Of a DNA stretch of 36,936 nt, positions 25,697 through 33,951 are shown piece after piece; position 1 is the stretch's first letter; the number at the start of each line of letters is the position of its first letter. The notes under the pieces were generated by a model that saw nothing but the letters and a program-made list of their open reading frames with translations, ran no database searches and was not told the DNA's origin. Source of the DNA: Methylobacterium platani (lineage in GTDB: Bacteria > Pseudomonadota > Alphaproteobacteria > Rhizobiales > Beijerinckiaceae); NCBI RefSeq assembly GCF_001653715.1, contig NZ_LWHQ01000076.1, forward strand, positions 45,285-82,220, given 5' to 3'. Both the position numbers and the translations under genes were made by a program.

Positions 25697-26115
25697 GGTT
25701 CGGTGTCGCAATCCATCATCCGGTTGTCGCAGGACCGACCCTGGGGCAGGGATGTTGAGATCCGGTAATCGGCCGCGGATAACGAATCATGACTCGCATT
25801 CCGCTGCGGACAGGCCTGTCGTCGCCGATGCAACCTGAAGTACAAGACCGCAAGAACGGAATTCACGATTAATGAAAGACGGATGTTTCCGTTAGAAACG
25901 GCGGAGCTCGCGAGGAAACCCGGGGCAAGCCGGGATGGCAGCAAGATCGGCTCCGGTCCGGCCGCCGGCGGAGCGGCCGCACGCCCTCGTCGTCGCGGGG
26001 CCGCGCGTCGCTTGGTTTGCGCGACGCGGATCGGGGCTCACGGACGGATGGCTCCCCGTACCCCGCTCGCCCCGAGGCGGCGTCGGCGGCAGGACGCCCG
26101 GGCTCTCCCGCCCCG
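25697..26115. promoter_or_regulatory. AT-richer upstream region of the SCO/oxidase operon
   Basis: About 420 nt without a gene. From about 25770 to 25910 the base composition is clearly AT-richer than its surroundings, as expected for a promoter region. It contains the perfect 12-nt palindrome GACAGGCCTGTC (25809-25820) and a small GTTTC/GAAAC dyad near 25890. No canonical -35/-10 pair could be fixed. Confidence 0.4.
26004..26028 (-). terminator. hairpin downstream of the methyltransferase
   Basis: CGCGTCGC (26004-26011) and GCGACGCG (26021-26028) form a perfect 8-bp stem with a 9-nt loop, about 90 nt after the methyltransferase stop. Confidence 0.4.
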
Positions 26116-27066
26116 CTACTCCTTGTGCGCGAACAGGTAGGTCCCGCTCGCCAGCTCCAGGTTCTTCTGCTCGCTGAGCTGCGTCACGTAGGGCTCCTTG
26201 AGGAGCGAGAGCGGGTCGGCGGTGAAGTCGGAGAGGCGGCGCGACAGGAAGCGCTTGCGCACGTCCGGCGGCAGGCCGGCGGCCCAGGACTGGATCATCC
26301 AGGTCAGGCTCCAGATCGGCAGCAGCGAGGCCGGGACGTATTGGTGGTCGACCGCGAGGTGATCGGCGAACAGGTTGCGCAGCCCCTCGCCGGTCATGTT
26401 GTAGTAATGATGCGGATAGCCGTGCAGCGGCTGCAGGAACGGCACGGCGCAGACCAGTCTTCCGCCGGGCTTGAGCACCCGGGCGATCTCGCGGGCGCAG
26501 GCGAAGGGGTCGCGGACGTGCTCCAGCACCGCGATCGAGATCACCCCGTCGAAGCTGGCGTCGCGAAACGGCAGCACCTCGCCGATGCCGAGCACGTCGG
26601 TCGTGTCGTAATCGGCGATCTCGAGGTTGACGACGTTGGCGTAGTAGCGGTCGCGCCGTCCCGCGCCGCAATCGAGGACCAGCCCGTCGGGATTGGATTC
26701 GATCAGCTCCTGGACGTGGCCGTCATAGGCGTTCTGCGAGACGTTCGGGCTGTCCTCGGCGCCCGACAGCGCCCGCAGCGCCTCGCTGAGATAGTCGTAC
26801 TTCTCGCCGACGCGGCGGTGGGGCAGGTCGTCGCGCATCAGCGGCGCCAGGCGCGCGAGCTTCCCGGCCCGCATCGCCTCCAGCCCCTCGGGCAGGCGGC
26901 TCTGGCGCCGGCCCTGGCGCAGGCCGTGACGCTCGAAGTGGGCCCGCCCGCTGGCGAGCCGGCCCTCGCGCACCGCGAGCTGGATGTCCGGGTTGGCCGC
27001 GAGGTAATCGGCCTCGCGGAAGGTCGCCGCCGTCGCCGGCTCGACCATGTCGAGGGAGGCAACCAC
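26116..27066 (-). CDS. class I SAM-dependent methyltransferase with N-terminal YLxxNPD motif
   Basis: The 316-residue protein has a methyltransferase-11-type core: motif I LVLDCGAGRRDRY (129-141), FDGVISIAVLEHVRDPFACAREIARVLKPGGRLVCAVPF, and PHHYYNMTGEGL. Before it lies a short module, YLAANPDIQLAVREGRLASGRAHFERHG (21-48). Such modules occur in alphaproteobacterial glycan-related glycosyltransferases and methyltransferases. This hints at modification of a sugar or surface glycan, but the substrate is unknown. The GTG at 27066 starts 3 nt after the upstream hydrolase stop, which suggests coupled translation; an ATG at 27048 is the alternative. Confidence 0.85.
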   Translation of the reverse strand: MVASLDMVEPATAATFREADYLAANPDIQLAVREGRLASGRAHFERHGLRQGRRQSRLPEGLEAMRAGKLARLAPLMRDDLPHRRVGEKYDYLSEALRALSGAEDSPNVSQNAYDGHVQELIESNPDGLVLDCGAGRRDRYYANVVNLEIADYDTTDVLGIGEVLPFRDASFDGVISIAVLEHVRDPFACAREIARVLKPGGRLVCAVPFLQPLHGYPHHYYNMTGEGLRNLFADHLAVDHQYVPASLLPIWSLTWMIQSWAAGLPPDVRKRFLSRRLSDFTADPLSLLKEPYVTQLSEQKNLELASGTYLFAHKE

Positions 27067-27069
27067 GAC

Positions 27070-27618
27070 TCAGAGGCTGCGCAGGAAGCCGGCGAAGCGC
27101 ATCAGCCCCTCGGGCCAGGGCCCGTGCCCGCTCTCGGCGTTGAGGTGGCCGGATTCGCCGGCATCGACGAGCTCGGCGCCCCAGGCGGCGGCGAACCCGG
27201 CCGCGCGATCGTAGGCGGTGTAGGGATCGGTGCGGCTCGTCACCAGGACCGCCGGGAAGGGCAGGGGCTCGCGCGGGATCGGCGCGAAGGCCCGCAGGAC
27301 GGCGGGCGTGTCGGGCCGCTCGATATCCGGCAGGGCCACCAGGAAGGCACCGGCGACCGCCCCCCTGGCCAGGTAGGGCGCCGCCTGGATGCAGGAGACG
27401 ACGCCGAGGCTGTGGGCCACCAGCACCACCGGCCGGCTCGCCGCCTGCACCGCCGCGATCACGGCGTCGCGCCAGGCCTCGGGCTCGGGGTGGTCCCAGC
27501 TCTCCTGGGTGACGCGGCGCGCGGTCGAGAGCCGCTCCTGCCAGCGGCTCTGCCAGTGGTCGGGCCCGGAATTGGTGTAGCCCGGGACGACGAGGATGTC
27601 GCAATCGGCCGATTTCAT
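27070..27618 (-). CDS. RBBP9/YdeN-family alpha/beta hydrolase
   Basis: The 182-residue serine hydrolase begins DILVVPGYTNSGPDHWQSRWQ, a family hallmark. It has the nucleophile elbow AHSLG, a catalytic Asp in TSRTDPY and His in GESGHLNAESG. The family is cytoplasmic and its natural substrates are mostly unknown. It lies 38 nt after uvsE and 3 nt before the methyltransferase, so the three may be one transcript. Confidence 0.9.
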   Translation of the reverse strand: MKSADCDILVVPGYTNSGPDHWQSRWQERLSTARRVTQESWDHPEPEAWRDAVIAAVQAASRPVVLVAHSLGVVSCIQAAPYLARGAVAGAFLVALPDIERPDTPAVLRAFAPIPREPLPFPAVLVTSRTDPYTAYDRAAGFAAAWGAELVDAGESGHLNAESGHGPWPEGLMRFAGFLRSL

Positions 27619-27656
27619 GCCGCACCGTTACAGGCAGGACGCCTCAGCGTCGAGGG

Positions 27657-28769
27657 CTACTCCGCGGCGAGCGGCGGCACCGCCGGGGCGGCCGGCACCG
27701 CCGGGGCGACGCCGGCGAGCACGGGTCCGACATGGAGCGCCAGCCCCGTGGAGGCGCGGTTCTTCAGCTTGGCCTCGACCTCGATGTCGCACCAGGCGAG
27801 GTGGCGGGCCGTGTAGTCGTTGAAGGCCCGGTTCCACATCATGTCGGAATGGGCGGCGAGGTCCCGGCCCTTGAGGCCGGCCCCGGTGAGCGCGGCGAAA
27901 TCGGGCAGGGCGTCGGGATCGTGGCCGGGCAGCACGTCCTCGCGCGAGACGCTGACATGGCCGATCGGGCGCACCCCGCGCCAGGACGCGATCACCCGGG
28001 CGATCCTGGGATCGTCGGGCTCGATGTAGTCGCCGCGGCTGTGGATCCAGTGATGGTGCAGGTCGAGCACCACCGGCACCCTGTCGGAGAGGCGCAGGAC
28101 CTCGTCGAGCCCGAAGGCGGATTCGTCGTTCTCGACCGTGACGAGGTCGCGGGCGGCCTGCGAGACGCGGGACAGGTTCTCCCGGAACGCCGCGACCCCG
28201 GGGTCGCGGGCGCCGACATGGATGTTGACGTGGGCCCCGTGCGGGTGCCAGCCGCCGCCGTAGCCCATCATCGCCATCACCTCGGCGTGGTAGTCGAGTT
28301 CGGCGATGCCGTTCTCGAGCGCCGCCGGGTTGCGGCTCGCCAGGATGCAGAACGGGCCCGGATGCATGCTGAGCCGCACGCCGCCGGCCCGCGCCGCCTC
28401 GCCGACGGCCGCGAGCCCCGCCTCGATGGTACGGCGGAAGGCGGGGTCGGCGTAGAGGTCGCGCACCTCAGGGTGGGTGTAGCCGGGCAGGATCGAGCTC
28501 GCGAGGCGCAGGAGGCGCTCCAGCGGCGGCCGGCCCGCCACCCAGGCGACCTGCCGTCCCATCGCCGCGAGGTTGTGCGTCACGACCGAGACCAGCTTCT
28601 CGCGCGCCGCCGCCGGATCGAGCCGGCGCAGATGCGCGATCGTCACCGTGGTGACGTTCATCGTCAGCGCGGCGTCCTTGGCGGCCTTGATCGTCTTGTG
28701 CCGGCCGGGCTCCTCGTCCGGGATGAACTTGCAGCAGAAGCCGAGGCGGGGGGCGGGGGAGGCGGTCAT
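27657..28769 (-). CDS. uvsE: UV damage endonuclease UvsE/UVDE
   Basis: The protein of about 370 residues is a TIM-barrel metal-dependent nuclease that nicks DNA 5' to UV photoproducts. Landmarks are LGFCCKF at the start, VRLSMHPGPFCILAS, HVNIHVGARD, VTVENDES and VVLDLHHHWIHSRGDYIEP. These place the metal-binding His and acidic residues of the family. The C-terminus adds an Ala/Pro-rich tail. The ATG at 28769 gives the family N-terminus. It offers a second UV-repair path besides excision repair, which suits a leaf-surface lifestyle; that ecological remark is an inference. Confidence 0.92.
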   Translation of the reverse strand: MTASPAPRLGFCCKFIPDEEPGRHKTIKAAKDAALTMNVTTVTIAHLRRLDPAAAREKLVSVVTHNLAAMGRQVAWVAGRPPLERLLRLASSILPGYTHPEVRDLYADPAFRRTIEAGLAAVGEAARAGGVRLSMHPGPFCILASRNPAALENGIAELDYHAEVMAMMGYGGGWHPHGAHVNIHVGARDPGVAAFRENLSRVSQAARDLVTVENDESAFGLDEVLRLSDRVPVVLDLHHHWIHSRGDYIEPDDPRIARVIASWRGVRPIGHVSVSREDVLPGHDPDALPDFAALTGAGLKGRDLAAHSDMMWNRAFNDYTARHLAWCDIEVEAKLKNRASTGLALHVGPVLAGVAPAVPAAPAVPPLAAE

Positions 28770-28838
28770 GGAGCGGCAACGCGGCACGATGCGCCGCGGG
28801 TCCCGGGATACCGACAGGAAGCAGAGGATGCGACGATG

Positions 28839-28864
28839 AAAAAGCCGGCCCCGAGGGGCCGGCC
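28839..28864 (-). terminator. intrinsic terminator with U-tract
   Basis: Read on the - strand, GCCGGCCCC-TC-GGGGCCGGC is followed by TTTTT. It lies about 38 nt after the stop of the ElaB-like gene and is the most classical intrinsic terminator in the window. Confidence 0.88.
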
Positions 28865-28901
28865 AAGGTGATCGGGGCGAGTCTGATCGGGGATGCCGGG
28901 A

Positions 28902-29729
28902 TCAGTGCGTCTGCCGGCCCGGCTCGCCGGTGCCGGTACGACCCGGACCTTGATCCGGCTGGTTCCTGCGCAGCTCGTCCGAGGCGGCGTGGGCGGCCGC
29001 GACGGCGGCGTCCTGGGCCTGGTCGAGGGCGCTCTCGACGAACTGGCGCCCGCGCTCCGTCGCCTCGCGGGCGTAGCGCAGGCCCTGGTCGCGGACCTCG
29101 TCGGCGTAAGCGCCGACCGTCTGGTCCTCCTGGCGGGTGCGCGGCAGCAGCGCGCCGAGCAGCATGCCGGCGGCGAGGCCGACGACGCCGACGAGCACCG
29201 GGTTCTCGGTGACGAAGCGCTCGACCGCGTTCTGGCCTTGCGCGAGGCGGTCGCTGCCGCGGTCGCGCAGGTCGGCGTAGCGGCGCGAGCCGGTCTCGAT
29301 CCGGTCGTTGGCCCAGTCGCGGGCACGGTCGATCGTGTCGGCGCTGCGGCCGCCGACGGCGCCGTAGGTCTGGCTCGCCTGGGCGTGGGCACGGTTCACC
29401 GCGTCGCTGGCGCCCTGCTTCAGCCGGTCGGCGGCGGCGTCGGCCTTGGCGCGCAGCTGCTCGGCGGTCTGGCTGATGCGGTCGCCGATGGCGGAGGCGG
29501 TGTCGGCGACCTTCTCGGAGGCGTCGGAGGCGGCGTCCTTCACCGCGTCGGCGGCGTCGCGGGCGGTCTGGCCGGCGCCGTGCGCCGCATGGCTCGCCGC
29601 GCCCTGCGCCGCGTCGAGGTTCTGGCGGACGGTGTCGTGGTCCTGGTGCAGGTTGCGCTCGGGGCCGGTGGCGGGGGTATGGGCCGAAGGCGCACCCGGA
29701 TTGGCCGGGTTGATGGTGTGCTCTGCCAT
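28902..29729 (-). CDS. ElaB/YqjD-like (DUF883-type) membrane-anchored Ala-rich coiled-coil protein
   Basis: The protein of about 275 residues is rich in Ala, Asp, Gln and Arg with heptad-like repeats (about 35-170), much like YqjD/ElaB or LEA-type proteins. A single membrane segment, NPVLVGVVGLAAGMLLGALLPRT (about 184-206), carries the family's NPxxxG...G start and Arg end. A second amphipathic helix follows. In enterobacteria such proteins tether ribosomes to the membrane in stationary phase; the role here is unknown. The ATG at 29729 fits; the upstream frame to 29783 does not resemble the family. It is 97 nt downstream of the DUF3618 gene with a hairpin between them. Confidence 0.82.
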   Translation of the reverse strand: MAEHTINPANPGAPSAHTPATGPERNLHQDHDTVRQNLDAAQGAASHAAHGAGQTARDAADAVKDAASDASEKVADTASAIGDRISQTAEQLRAKADAAADRLKQGASDAVNRAHAQASQTYGAVGGRSADTIDRARDWANDRIETGSRRYADLRDRGSDRLAQGQNAVERFVTENPVLVGVVGLAAGMLLGALLPRTRQEDQTVGAYADEVRDQGLRYAREATERGRQFVESALDQAQDAAVAAAHAASDELRRNQPDQGPGRTGTGEPGRQTH

Positions 29730-29799
29730 GACTCTTGTACTCCGAGGCAGGGTGCGACGGTCGCGTCGGACGCCTGCGGCCAATCGAGAGATCGAGGGA

Positions 29800-29827
29800 G
29801 GGGCGCCGGCGCGGGGCCGGCGTCCCC
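29800..29827 (-). terminator. hairpin abutting the DUF3618 stop
   Basis: GGGGCGCCGGC (29800-29810) pairs with GCCGGCGTCCCC (29816-29827) with one bulged base. It begins at the DUF3618 stop codon and may partly terminate the upstream operon before the ElaB-like gene. Confidence 0.5.
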
Positions 29828-30222
29828 TACATCCGCATGCCGTCGGCGACGCGGTCCGCGGCCGGGTGGGAGGTCGGCCGGTCGGGGTCGTAGACCCGGG
29901 CCGCGCCGGTGTTCAGCACCGGCACCGCCTCGGCGCCGTTCATCGTCGCCTCGAGGTGCTGGCGCCGCTGCGACTCGCGGGCGACCCGGTGGACGAGCCA
30001 GCCGACGCCGGCGACGATCAGCATCACCGGCACGGGGTTGCGCCGCACCGCCGCGAGCGCCCCGTCGTAGAGGCCGCTCGCCGGCGACTGGCGCACCGTG
30101 CCGAGCATCTCGTCGACGAGGCTGGCCGGCGAGAGCCGGCCCTGGATCTGGTCGATCGTCCGGTCGAGGCGGGCCCGGGTCTCCTCGATGTCGTGTTCGA
30201 GCTCGTTGATCGACTGGGTCAT
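29827..30222 (-). CDS. DUF3618-domain envelope protein
   Basis: The 131-residue protein begins MTQSINELEHDIEETRARLDRTIDQIQGRLSP, the DUF3618 signature. One membrane segment follows (PVPVMLIVAGVGWLVHRV, about 83-100) and then a polar tail. Its start overlaps the stop of the YqjE-like gene in an ATGA, which indicates coupled translation. DUF3618 proteins usually sit beside YqjE-like and ElaB-like genes in alphaproteobacteria and have no known biochemical role. Confidence 0.9.
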   Translation of the reverse strand: MTQSINELEHDIEETRARLDRTIDQIQGRLSPASLVDEMLGTVRQSPASGLYDGALAAVRRNPVPVMLIVAGVGWLVHRVARESQRRQHLEATMNGAEAVPVLNTGAARVYDPDRPTSHPAADRVADGMRM

Positions 30223-30653
30223 CCCGACACCCTCTCGGACAGGACCCTCGCATCCTGGCGCACCTGGCGCGTGGTGCGGGTCGGCGTCAGCGTGGACAGG
30301 GACATCGCGCTGCGGCCCCACAGGGCGAGCCCGATGCCGATCGCCAGGAACACCGCCCCGACGATCAGGGCGGCGAGCGCCTCGGAGTGCACCACCGTGG
30401 CGAGCCACTTCACCAGGGCGTCGGTGAGCACCAGGAGGGCGACCACGGCGAAGACCGCGGCGCCGACCATCATGCCGAGGCCGAGGAACAGCGACCTCAG
30501 GTTGTTCGACATCTCGGTGCGGAAGAGGGCGATCTCCTTGCGGGCGAGATCGGTGGTCTCGCGCAGGGCGTCACCCAGGAGACCCTGGATGCTGCCGGGC
30601 GCGGCGGGGCCGCCTGTCGGGCGGCCGGAAGCGGGGTCGGCCATCGCGGACAT
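30219..30653 (-). CDS. YqjE-like (phage-holin superfamily, DUF1469) membrane protein
   Basis: The 144-residue protein has an amphipathic stretch (LGDALRETTDLARKEIALFRTEM) and two membrane segments, at about 55-76 and 92-112. This is the arrangement of YqjE/Holin superfamily proteins. Despite the family name nothing around it is phage-like. It overlaps the DUF3618 start by 4 nt and lies 8 nt after the gene upstream. ATGs at 30653 and 30644 are both possible. Confidence 0.85.
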   Translation of the reverse strand: MSAMADPASGRPTGGPAAPGSIQGLLGDALRETTDLARKEIALFRTEMSNNLRSLFLGLGMMVGAAVFAVVALLVLTDALVKWLATVVHSEALAALIVGAVFLAIGIGLALWGRSAMSLSTLTPTRTTRQVRQDARVLSERVSG

Positions 30654-30661
30654 CCCCCCGG

Positions 30662-31309
30662 TCAGGCCGAGTAGCGCGGGCCGGGCGCGCCGGTGCGGTA
30701 CGGGTCGGGGCGGGCGGTCTCGGGCTCGCTGTGGGCGCCGGGCACGTCGCGGTAGCCGGCATCGCGCGCGCCGAACGTGTCGGCCGCCCGGTCGTAGGTG
30801 CCGCGGGCGCGCGCCTGCGCATCGCGGAAGGCCTCGCGGCCGTCGAGCACGGGGGCGGGCTGGGCCGAGGCGCGGATGAAGCGGGCGGCGAGGAAGCCGG
30901 TGAGGAAGGTCGCGACGGCGACCGCGGCCGGACGGCGCCGGGCCACCGACTCGATCTCGCCGTAGAAATCCTCGAAGCTGCGCTCGCGGATCGAGCCGGA
31001 GAGCTGCTCCAGGCCTTCCGCCGCGCTGTCGAAGAACGCCTTCACGTTCGGCTGCTGATCGAGCTTGCCGCCGGACTCGCGCAGGGCCTGGGCGAGATCC
31101 GACACCGACTGGGCGGCGTCGCCCTTGCGGCGATCGACGTAGCCGTGGACCTGCTCGCGGGCCGATTCGACCAGGCTGAAGCCGCGTTCCATCGCGACGT
31201 CGCCGAGCTGACGCACGTCCGACCGCAGGTCGTTCCAATCCGCCGGACGCTCGCCGGGGGCACCCCGGTCCTCGGCCCGGTGCTGTCCGCTCTCGTAACC
31301 CGCGCTCAT
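30662..31309 (-). CDS. envelope protein with central membrane segment, first gene of stress operon
   Basis: The protein of about 215 residues has a charged N-terminal helical part (DWNDLRSDVRQLGDVAMERGFSLVESAREQVHGYVDRRKGDAAQSVSDLAQALRESGG). A membrane segment, RRPAAVAVATFLTGFLAARFIRAS (about 132-155), resembles those of YqjD/ElaB-like proteins. The Arg/Pro/Tyr-rich tail is polar. GGAG precedes the ATG at 31309. The gene leads a four-gene cluster and has an EcfG-type promoter about 80 nt upstream. I cannot name a family with certainty. Confidence 0.78.
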   Translation of the reverse strand: MSAGYESGQHRAEDRGAPGERPADWNDLRSDVRQLGDVAMERGFSLVESAREQVHGYVDRRKGDAAQSVSDLAQALRESGGKLDQQPNVKAFFDSAAEGLEQLSGSIRERSFEDFYGEIESVARRRPAAVAVATFLTGFLAARFIRASAQPAPVLDGREAFRDAQARARGTYDRAADTFGARDAGYRDVPGAHSEPETARPDPYRTGAPGPRYSA

Positions 31310-31390
31310 CAGGGGCACTCCATCCTTGGGCGGCGCGGCGGGCAGGCCGGACCGGCCGCCGCGCCGAACACATGCGACGATATTGCGAGT

Positions 31391-31415
31391 AACAGCAGCC
31401 AAGGCGCCCGGTTCC
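31391..31415 (-). promoter_or_regulatory. EcfG-type general stress promoter (GGAAC-N17-GTT)
   Basis: On the - strand GGAAC (31415-31411) is followed after 17 nt by GTT (31393-31391). This matches the published EcfG consensus of Methylobacterium and relatives (GGAAC, 16-17 nt, GTT). It lies about 82 nt before the start at 31309 and points into the four-gene envelope cluster. Confidence 0.7.
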
Positions 31416-31590
31416 GGCCTCAACCAAGGAGGAAACGCGGCAGGATTCCTGTGGAGCGCCGGGCACAGCCGGTCCGGGTGCGGCACGTCCCGGATTCACC
31501 GGAAGGGTTGACCAAATCCGCGGGATCGCGCTTGCTCACCGCGCGTTTTCTCCGTCGGGGGCGGATGGACGCGGCGACGTTCCCGCCCCG

Positions 31591-31633
31591 CCGGAGCCCC
31601 ATCCGGTCGCCTGGCGACCGGATGGGGCTCCGG
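31591..31633. repeat. 43-nt perfect inverted repeat with 1-nt centre
   Basis: The 21-nt arms 31591-31611 and 31613-31633 are exact reverse complements around T31612; the arm begins CCGGAGCCCCATCCGG. As RNA it folds to a 19-bp stem with a 5-nt loop. It lies between two divergent start regions, 92 nt before otsA, where a terminator is not expected. Confidence 0.85.
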
Positions 31634-31724
31634 ATTCCCAGTTTTGCCGCATTTTCTTCGACGAACCGGTGCCCACCTCGTCGGAAAATGCTCCAGGTCC
31701 GTGCAGCCGGAGTCCATACCCGCC

Positions 31725-33143
31725 GTGTCACGCCTCATCATCGTGTCGAATCGCGTCGCCGTCCCGGAATCGGGCTCGAAGGCGGTCGCGGCCGGCGGGC
31801 TCGCCGTCGCCTTGAAAGAGGCCTTCACGGCCTACAAGGGGCTGTGGTTCGGCTGGAGCGGCAAGATCACCGACAACCCGTCCTCCGAGCCGGTCATCGC
31901 CGACCGGGGCCGGGTGCAGTACGCGGTGATGGACCTCTCGCCCCAGGACCACCGCGAGTATTACAGCGGCTTCGCCAACCGGGCGCTCTGGCCGATCATG
32001 CATTACCGCCTCGGCTTGGCGGCGTTCTCGCGGGCCGACTACGCCGGCTACCAGCGCGTCAACCGCATCTTCGCCCAGGCGCTCGCGGGCCTGATCGAGC
32101 CGGGCGACCTGATCTGGGTCCACGACTACCACCTGATCCCGCTCGCCTCGGAGCTCAGGGGCCTCGGGGTCTCGAACCCGATCGGCTACTTCCATCACAT
32201 CCCCTGGCCGTCGGGCGAGGTGTTCAACACCCTGCCGGCCTCGACCGAGCTCCTGCGCGCGGTCTCCGACTACGACCTGATCGGCCTCCAGACCGACAGC
32301 GACGTGCACAACCTGTCGCGCAACCTCGTCGACGAGCTCAGGGCGATCCCGCTCGGCGGCGGCTCGCTGATGGTCGACGGGCGCCGCACCCGGATCCGCA
32401 GCTTCCCGATCGGCATCGACGTCGACGGCTTCCGCCAGGCGGCCGAGCGCGCCGGCATGAACCGCACCGTGCGCGACACGGTGGCGGGCCTGCGCACCCG
32501 CAAGCTGCTGATCGGCGTCGACCGGCTCGACTATTCCAAGGGCGTGCCCGAGCGGATGGAGGCGGTGGAGCGCTTCTTCGCCTCGAATCCCGACCAGCGC
32601 GGCAACGTCGTCTTCCTGCAGATCGCCCCGAAGTCGCGCACCGAGGTGCCGGAATACGAGCAGCTCAGCCGCGACGTGAACGAGGTGCTCGGCAACATCA
32701 ACGGCTCGCTGGGCGAACCGTCCTGGACGCCGATCCAGTACGTCACCAAGGCCTATCCGCGCGCGGTGCTGGCCGGGCTCTACCGCGCGGCGCGGGTCGG
32801 CGTGGTGACCCCGATGCGCGACGGCATGAACCTCGTCGCCAAGGAATACGTCGCCGCCCAGAGCGAGGACGATCCGGGCGTGCTGGTGCTCTCCAAGTTC
32901 GCCGGCGCCGCCCGGCAGATGCCCGAGGCGCTGCTGGTCAACCCCTACGACCGGTTCGAGGTGGCCGAGGCCATCCGCGCCGCCCTCTACATGCCGAAGG
33001 CCGAGCGGGTCGAGCGCTGGAAGCCGATGTTCGAGCGCATGGCGCGCGAGGACGTGGATTGGTGGGCGCGGAGCTACCTCGGCGAGCTGGAGGGATTCCG
33101 CACCGTCGAGCGCGAGCCGCCGGCGGAGGCGGAGGCCCGGTAG
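31725..33143 (+). CDS. otsA: trehalose-6-phosphate synthase
   Basis: The 472-residue GT20 enzyme makes trehalose-6-phosphate from UDP-glucose and glucose-6-phosphate. Landmarks are SRLIIVSNRVAVP at the start, WVHDYHLIPLASELR, IGYFHHIPWPSGEVF, SFPIGIDVDGF, GVDRLDYSKGVPERM and TPMRDGMNLVAKEYVAAQ. Length equals the E. coli enzyme if the GTG at 31725 is used, which gives the family N-terminus. GTG at 31701 or ATG at 31644 would add unrelated residues. otsB is not in the window. Trehalose synthesis is a stress function, in keeping with the divergent EcfG-linked operon, but I see no EcfG box for otsA. Confidence 0.96.
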   Translation: MSRLIIVSNRVAVPESGSKAVAAGGLAVALKEAFTAYKGLWFGWSGKITDNPSSEPVIADRGRVQYAVMDLSPQDHREYYSGFANRALWPIMHYRLGLAAFSRADYAGYQRVNRIFAQALAGLIEPGDLIWVHDYHLIPLASELRGLGVSNPIGYFHHIPWPSGEVFNTLPASTELLRAVSDYDLIGLQTDSDVHNLSRNLVDELRAIPLGGGSLMVDGRRTRIRSFPIGIDVDGFRQAAERAGMNRTVRDTVAGLRTRKLLIGVDRLDYSKGVPERMEAVERFFASNPDQRGNVVFLQIAPKSRTEVPEYEQLSRDVNEVLGNINGSLGEPSWTPIQYVTKAYPRAVLAGLYRAARVGVVTPMRDGMNLVAKEYVAAQSEDDPGVLVLSKFAGAARQMPEALLVNPYDRFEVAEAIRAALYMPKAERVERWKPMFERMAREDVDWWARSYLGELEGFRTVEREPPAEAEAR

Positions 33144-33154
33144 GGCGCCGGTTC

Positions 33155-33181
33155 AACCCTCCCCCCTCCGCGGGGAGGGTT
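33155..33181. terminator. bidirectional hairpin terminator between otsA and tetR
   Basis: AACCCTCCCC (33155-33164) and GGGGAGGGTT (33172-33181) form a perfect 10-bp stem with a 7-nt loop between the two convergent genes. Confidence 0.75.
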
Positions 33182-33226
33182 CGTCCGCGGCGACCGTCAG
33201 ATATTATCGTTCGATTTGAGAGCGGG

Positions 33227-33856
33227 TTACGCCACCCGCGGCCCCGCCCGCAGCGCCCCCATCAGGAACGCGATCATCGCGTCGAGCGCCGGCACGAAAT
33301 CCTCCGGGCACTGCACCACCAGGACCGGGTGGCAGAAGCGCACGATCGCCGTGTGAACGCAGCGCGCCGCCACCGCCGGATCCTCGGCGGCAAATTCGCC
33401 CTTGGCCGCGCCGTCGGCGATGACGCGCTCCAGCACGGCGGTGATCCGGTCGACGTGGTGGCGGCAGACGTTCCAGCTCTCGGACATCGCCGCCTCGATC
33501 ATCTCGTGCATGCGCGGATGGCCGGTGAAGCGGCCGACGGCGTCGCGGTGCAGGAAGACGATGATCTCGCGCAGGCGCGCCTCGGCCGCGATCCCCGGCC
33601 GGTCGGCGATCGCGGCGATCCGCGCCTCGACCTCGCCGATGATGCGCGCCACCACGGCCTCGTTGATCGCCTTCTTCGAGTCGAAGAAGCGGTACACGTT
33701 GGCCGGGCTCATCCGCAGGGTCTTGGCGATGTCGGCCACCGTGGTCTTCTGATAGCCGATCTCACGGAAGAAGCGCTCCGCCGTCGCCAGGATGCGGCAG
33801 CGTGTGTCGGACGAGGTCTCCTCGGCCGGTGGAGGTGCGGACAGGGCAGGGATCAT
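33227..33856 (-). CDS. TetR/AcrR-family transcriptional regulator
   Basis: The 209-residue repressor has an N-terminal HTH: CRILATAERFFREIGYQKTTVADIAKTLRMSPANVYRFFDSKKAINEAVV (about 20-68). A ligand domain with HPRMHEMIEAAMSESWNVCRHHVDRI follows. Its target is not obvious: it converges on otsA and lies 95 nt downstream of a 65-residue gene on the same strand, so it may control genes outside this stretch, or itself. Confidence 0.92.
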   Translation of the reverse strand: MIPALSAPPPAEETSSDTRCRILATAERFFREIGYQKTTVADIAKTLRMSPANVYRFFDSKKAINEAVVARIIGEVEARIAAIADRPGIAAEARLREIIVFLHRDAVGRFTGHPRMHEMIEAAMSESWNVCRHHVDRITAVLERVIADGAAKGEFAAEDPAVAARCVHTAIVRFCHPVLVVQCPEDFVPALDAMIAFLMGALRAGPRVA

Positions 33857-33951
33857 CCGCGAAGCCTATCGTGCCGATCGCGTCGGGGTCAAAAGGCGCC
33901 GGCGACCTATCGCCCAGGTGTGGCATCTGCGTCACCCGGCCGGGACAGCGC

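Larger units (their letters stand above)
31310..31724. other. divergent intergenic region upstream of otsA and the envelope operon
   Basis: About 415 nt without a gene. It holds the EcfG-type promoter (31391-31415, - strand) and a 43-nt near-perfect palindrome (31591-31633). No EcfG-type box pointing toward otsA was found. Confidence 0.6.

Noticed and set aside
30219..30653. Prophage signal from the holin-superfamily protein
   Set aside because: The YqjE/holin superfamily is common in chromosomal envelope clusters; no other phage gene is present.
31440..31724. EcfG promoter for otsA
   Set aside because: I looked for GGAAC-N16/17-GTT on the + strand and found no match; only GGAAA/GGAAG variants without GTT at the right distance.
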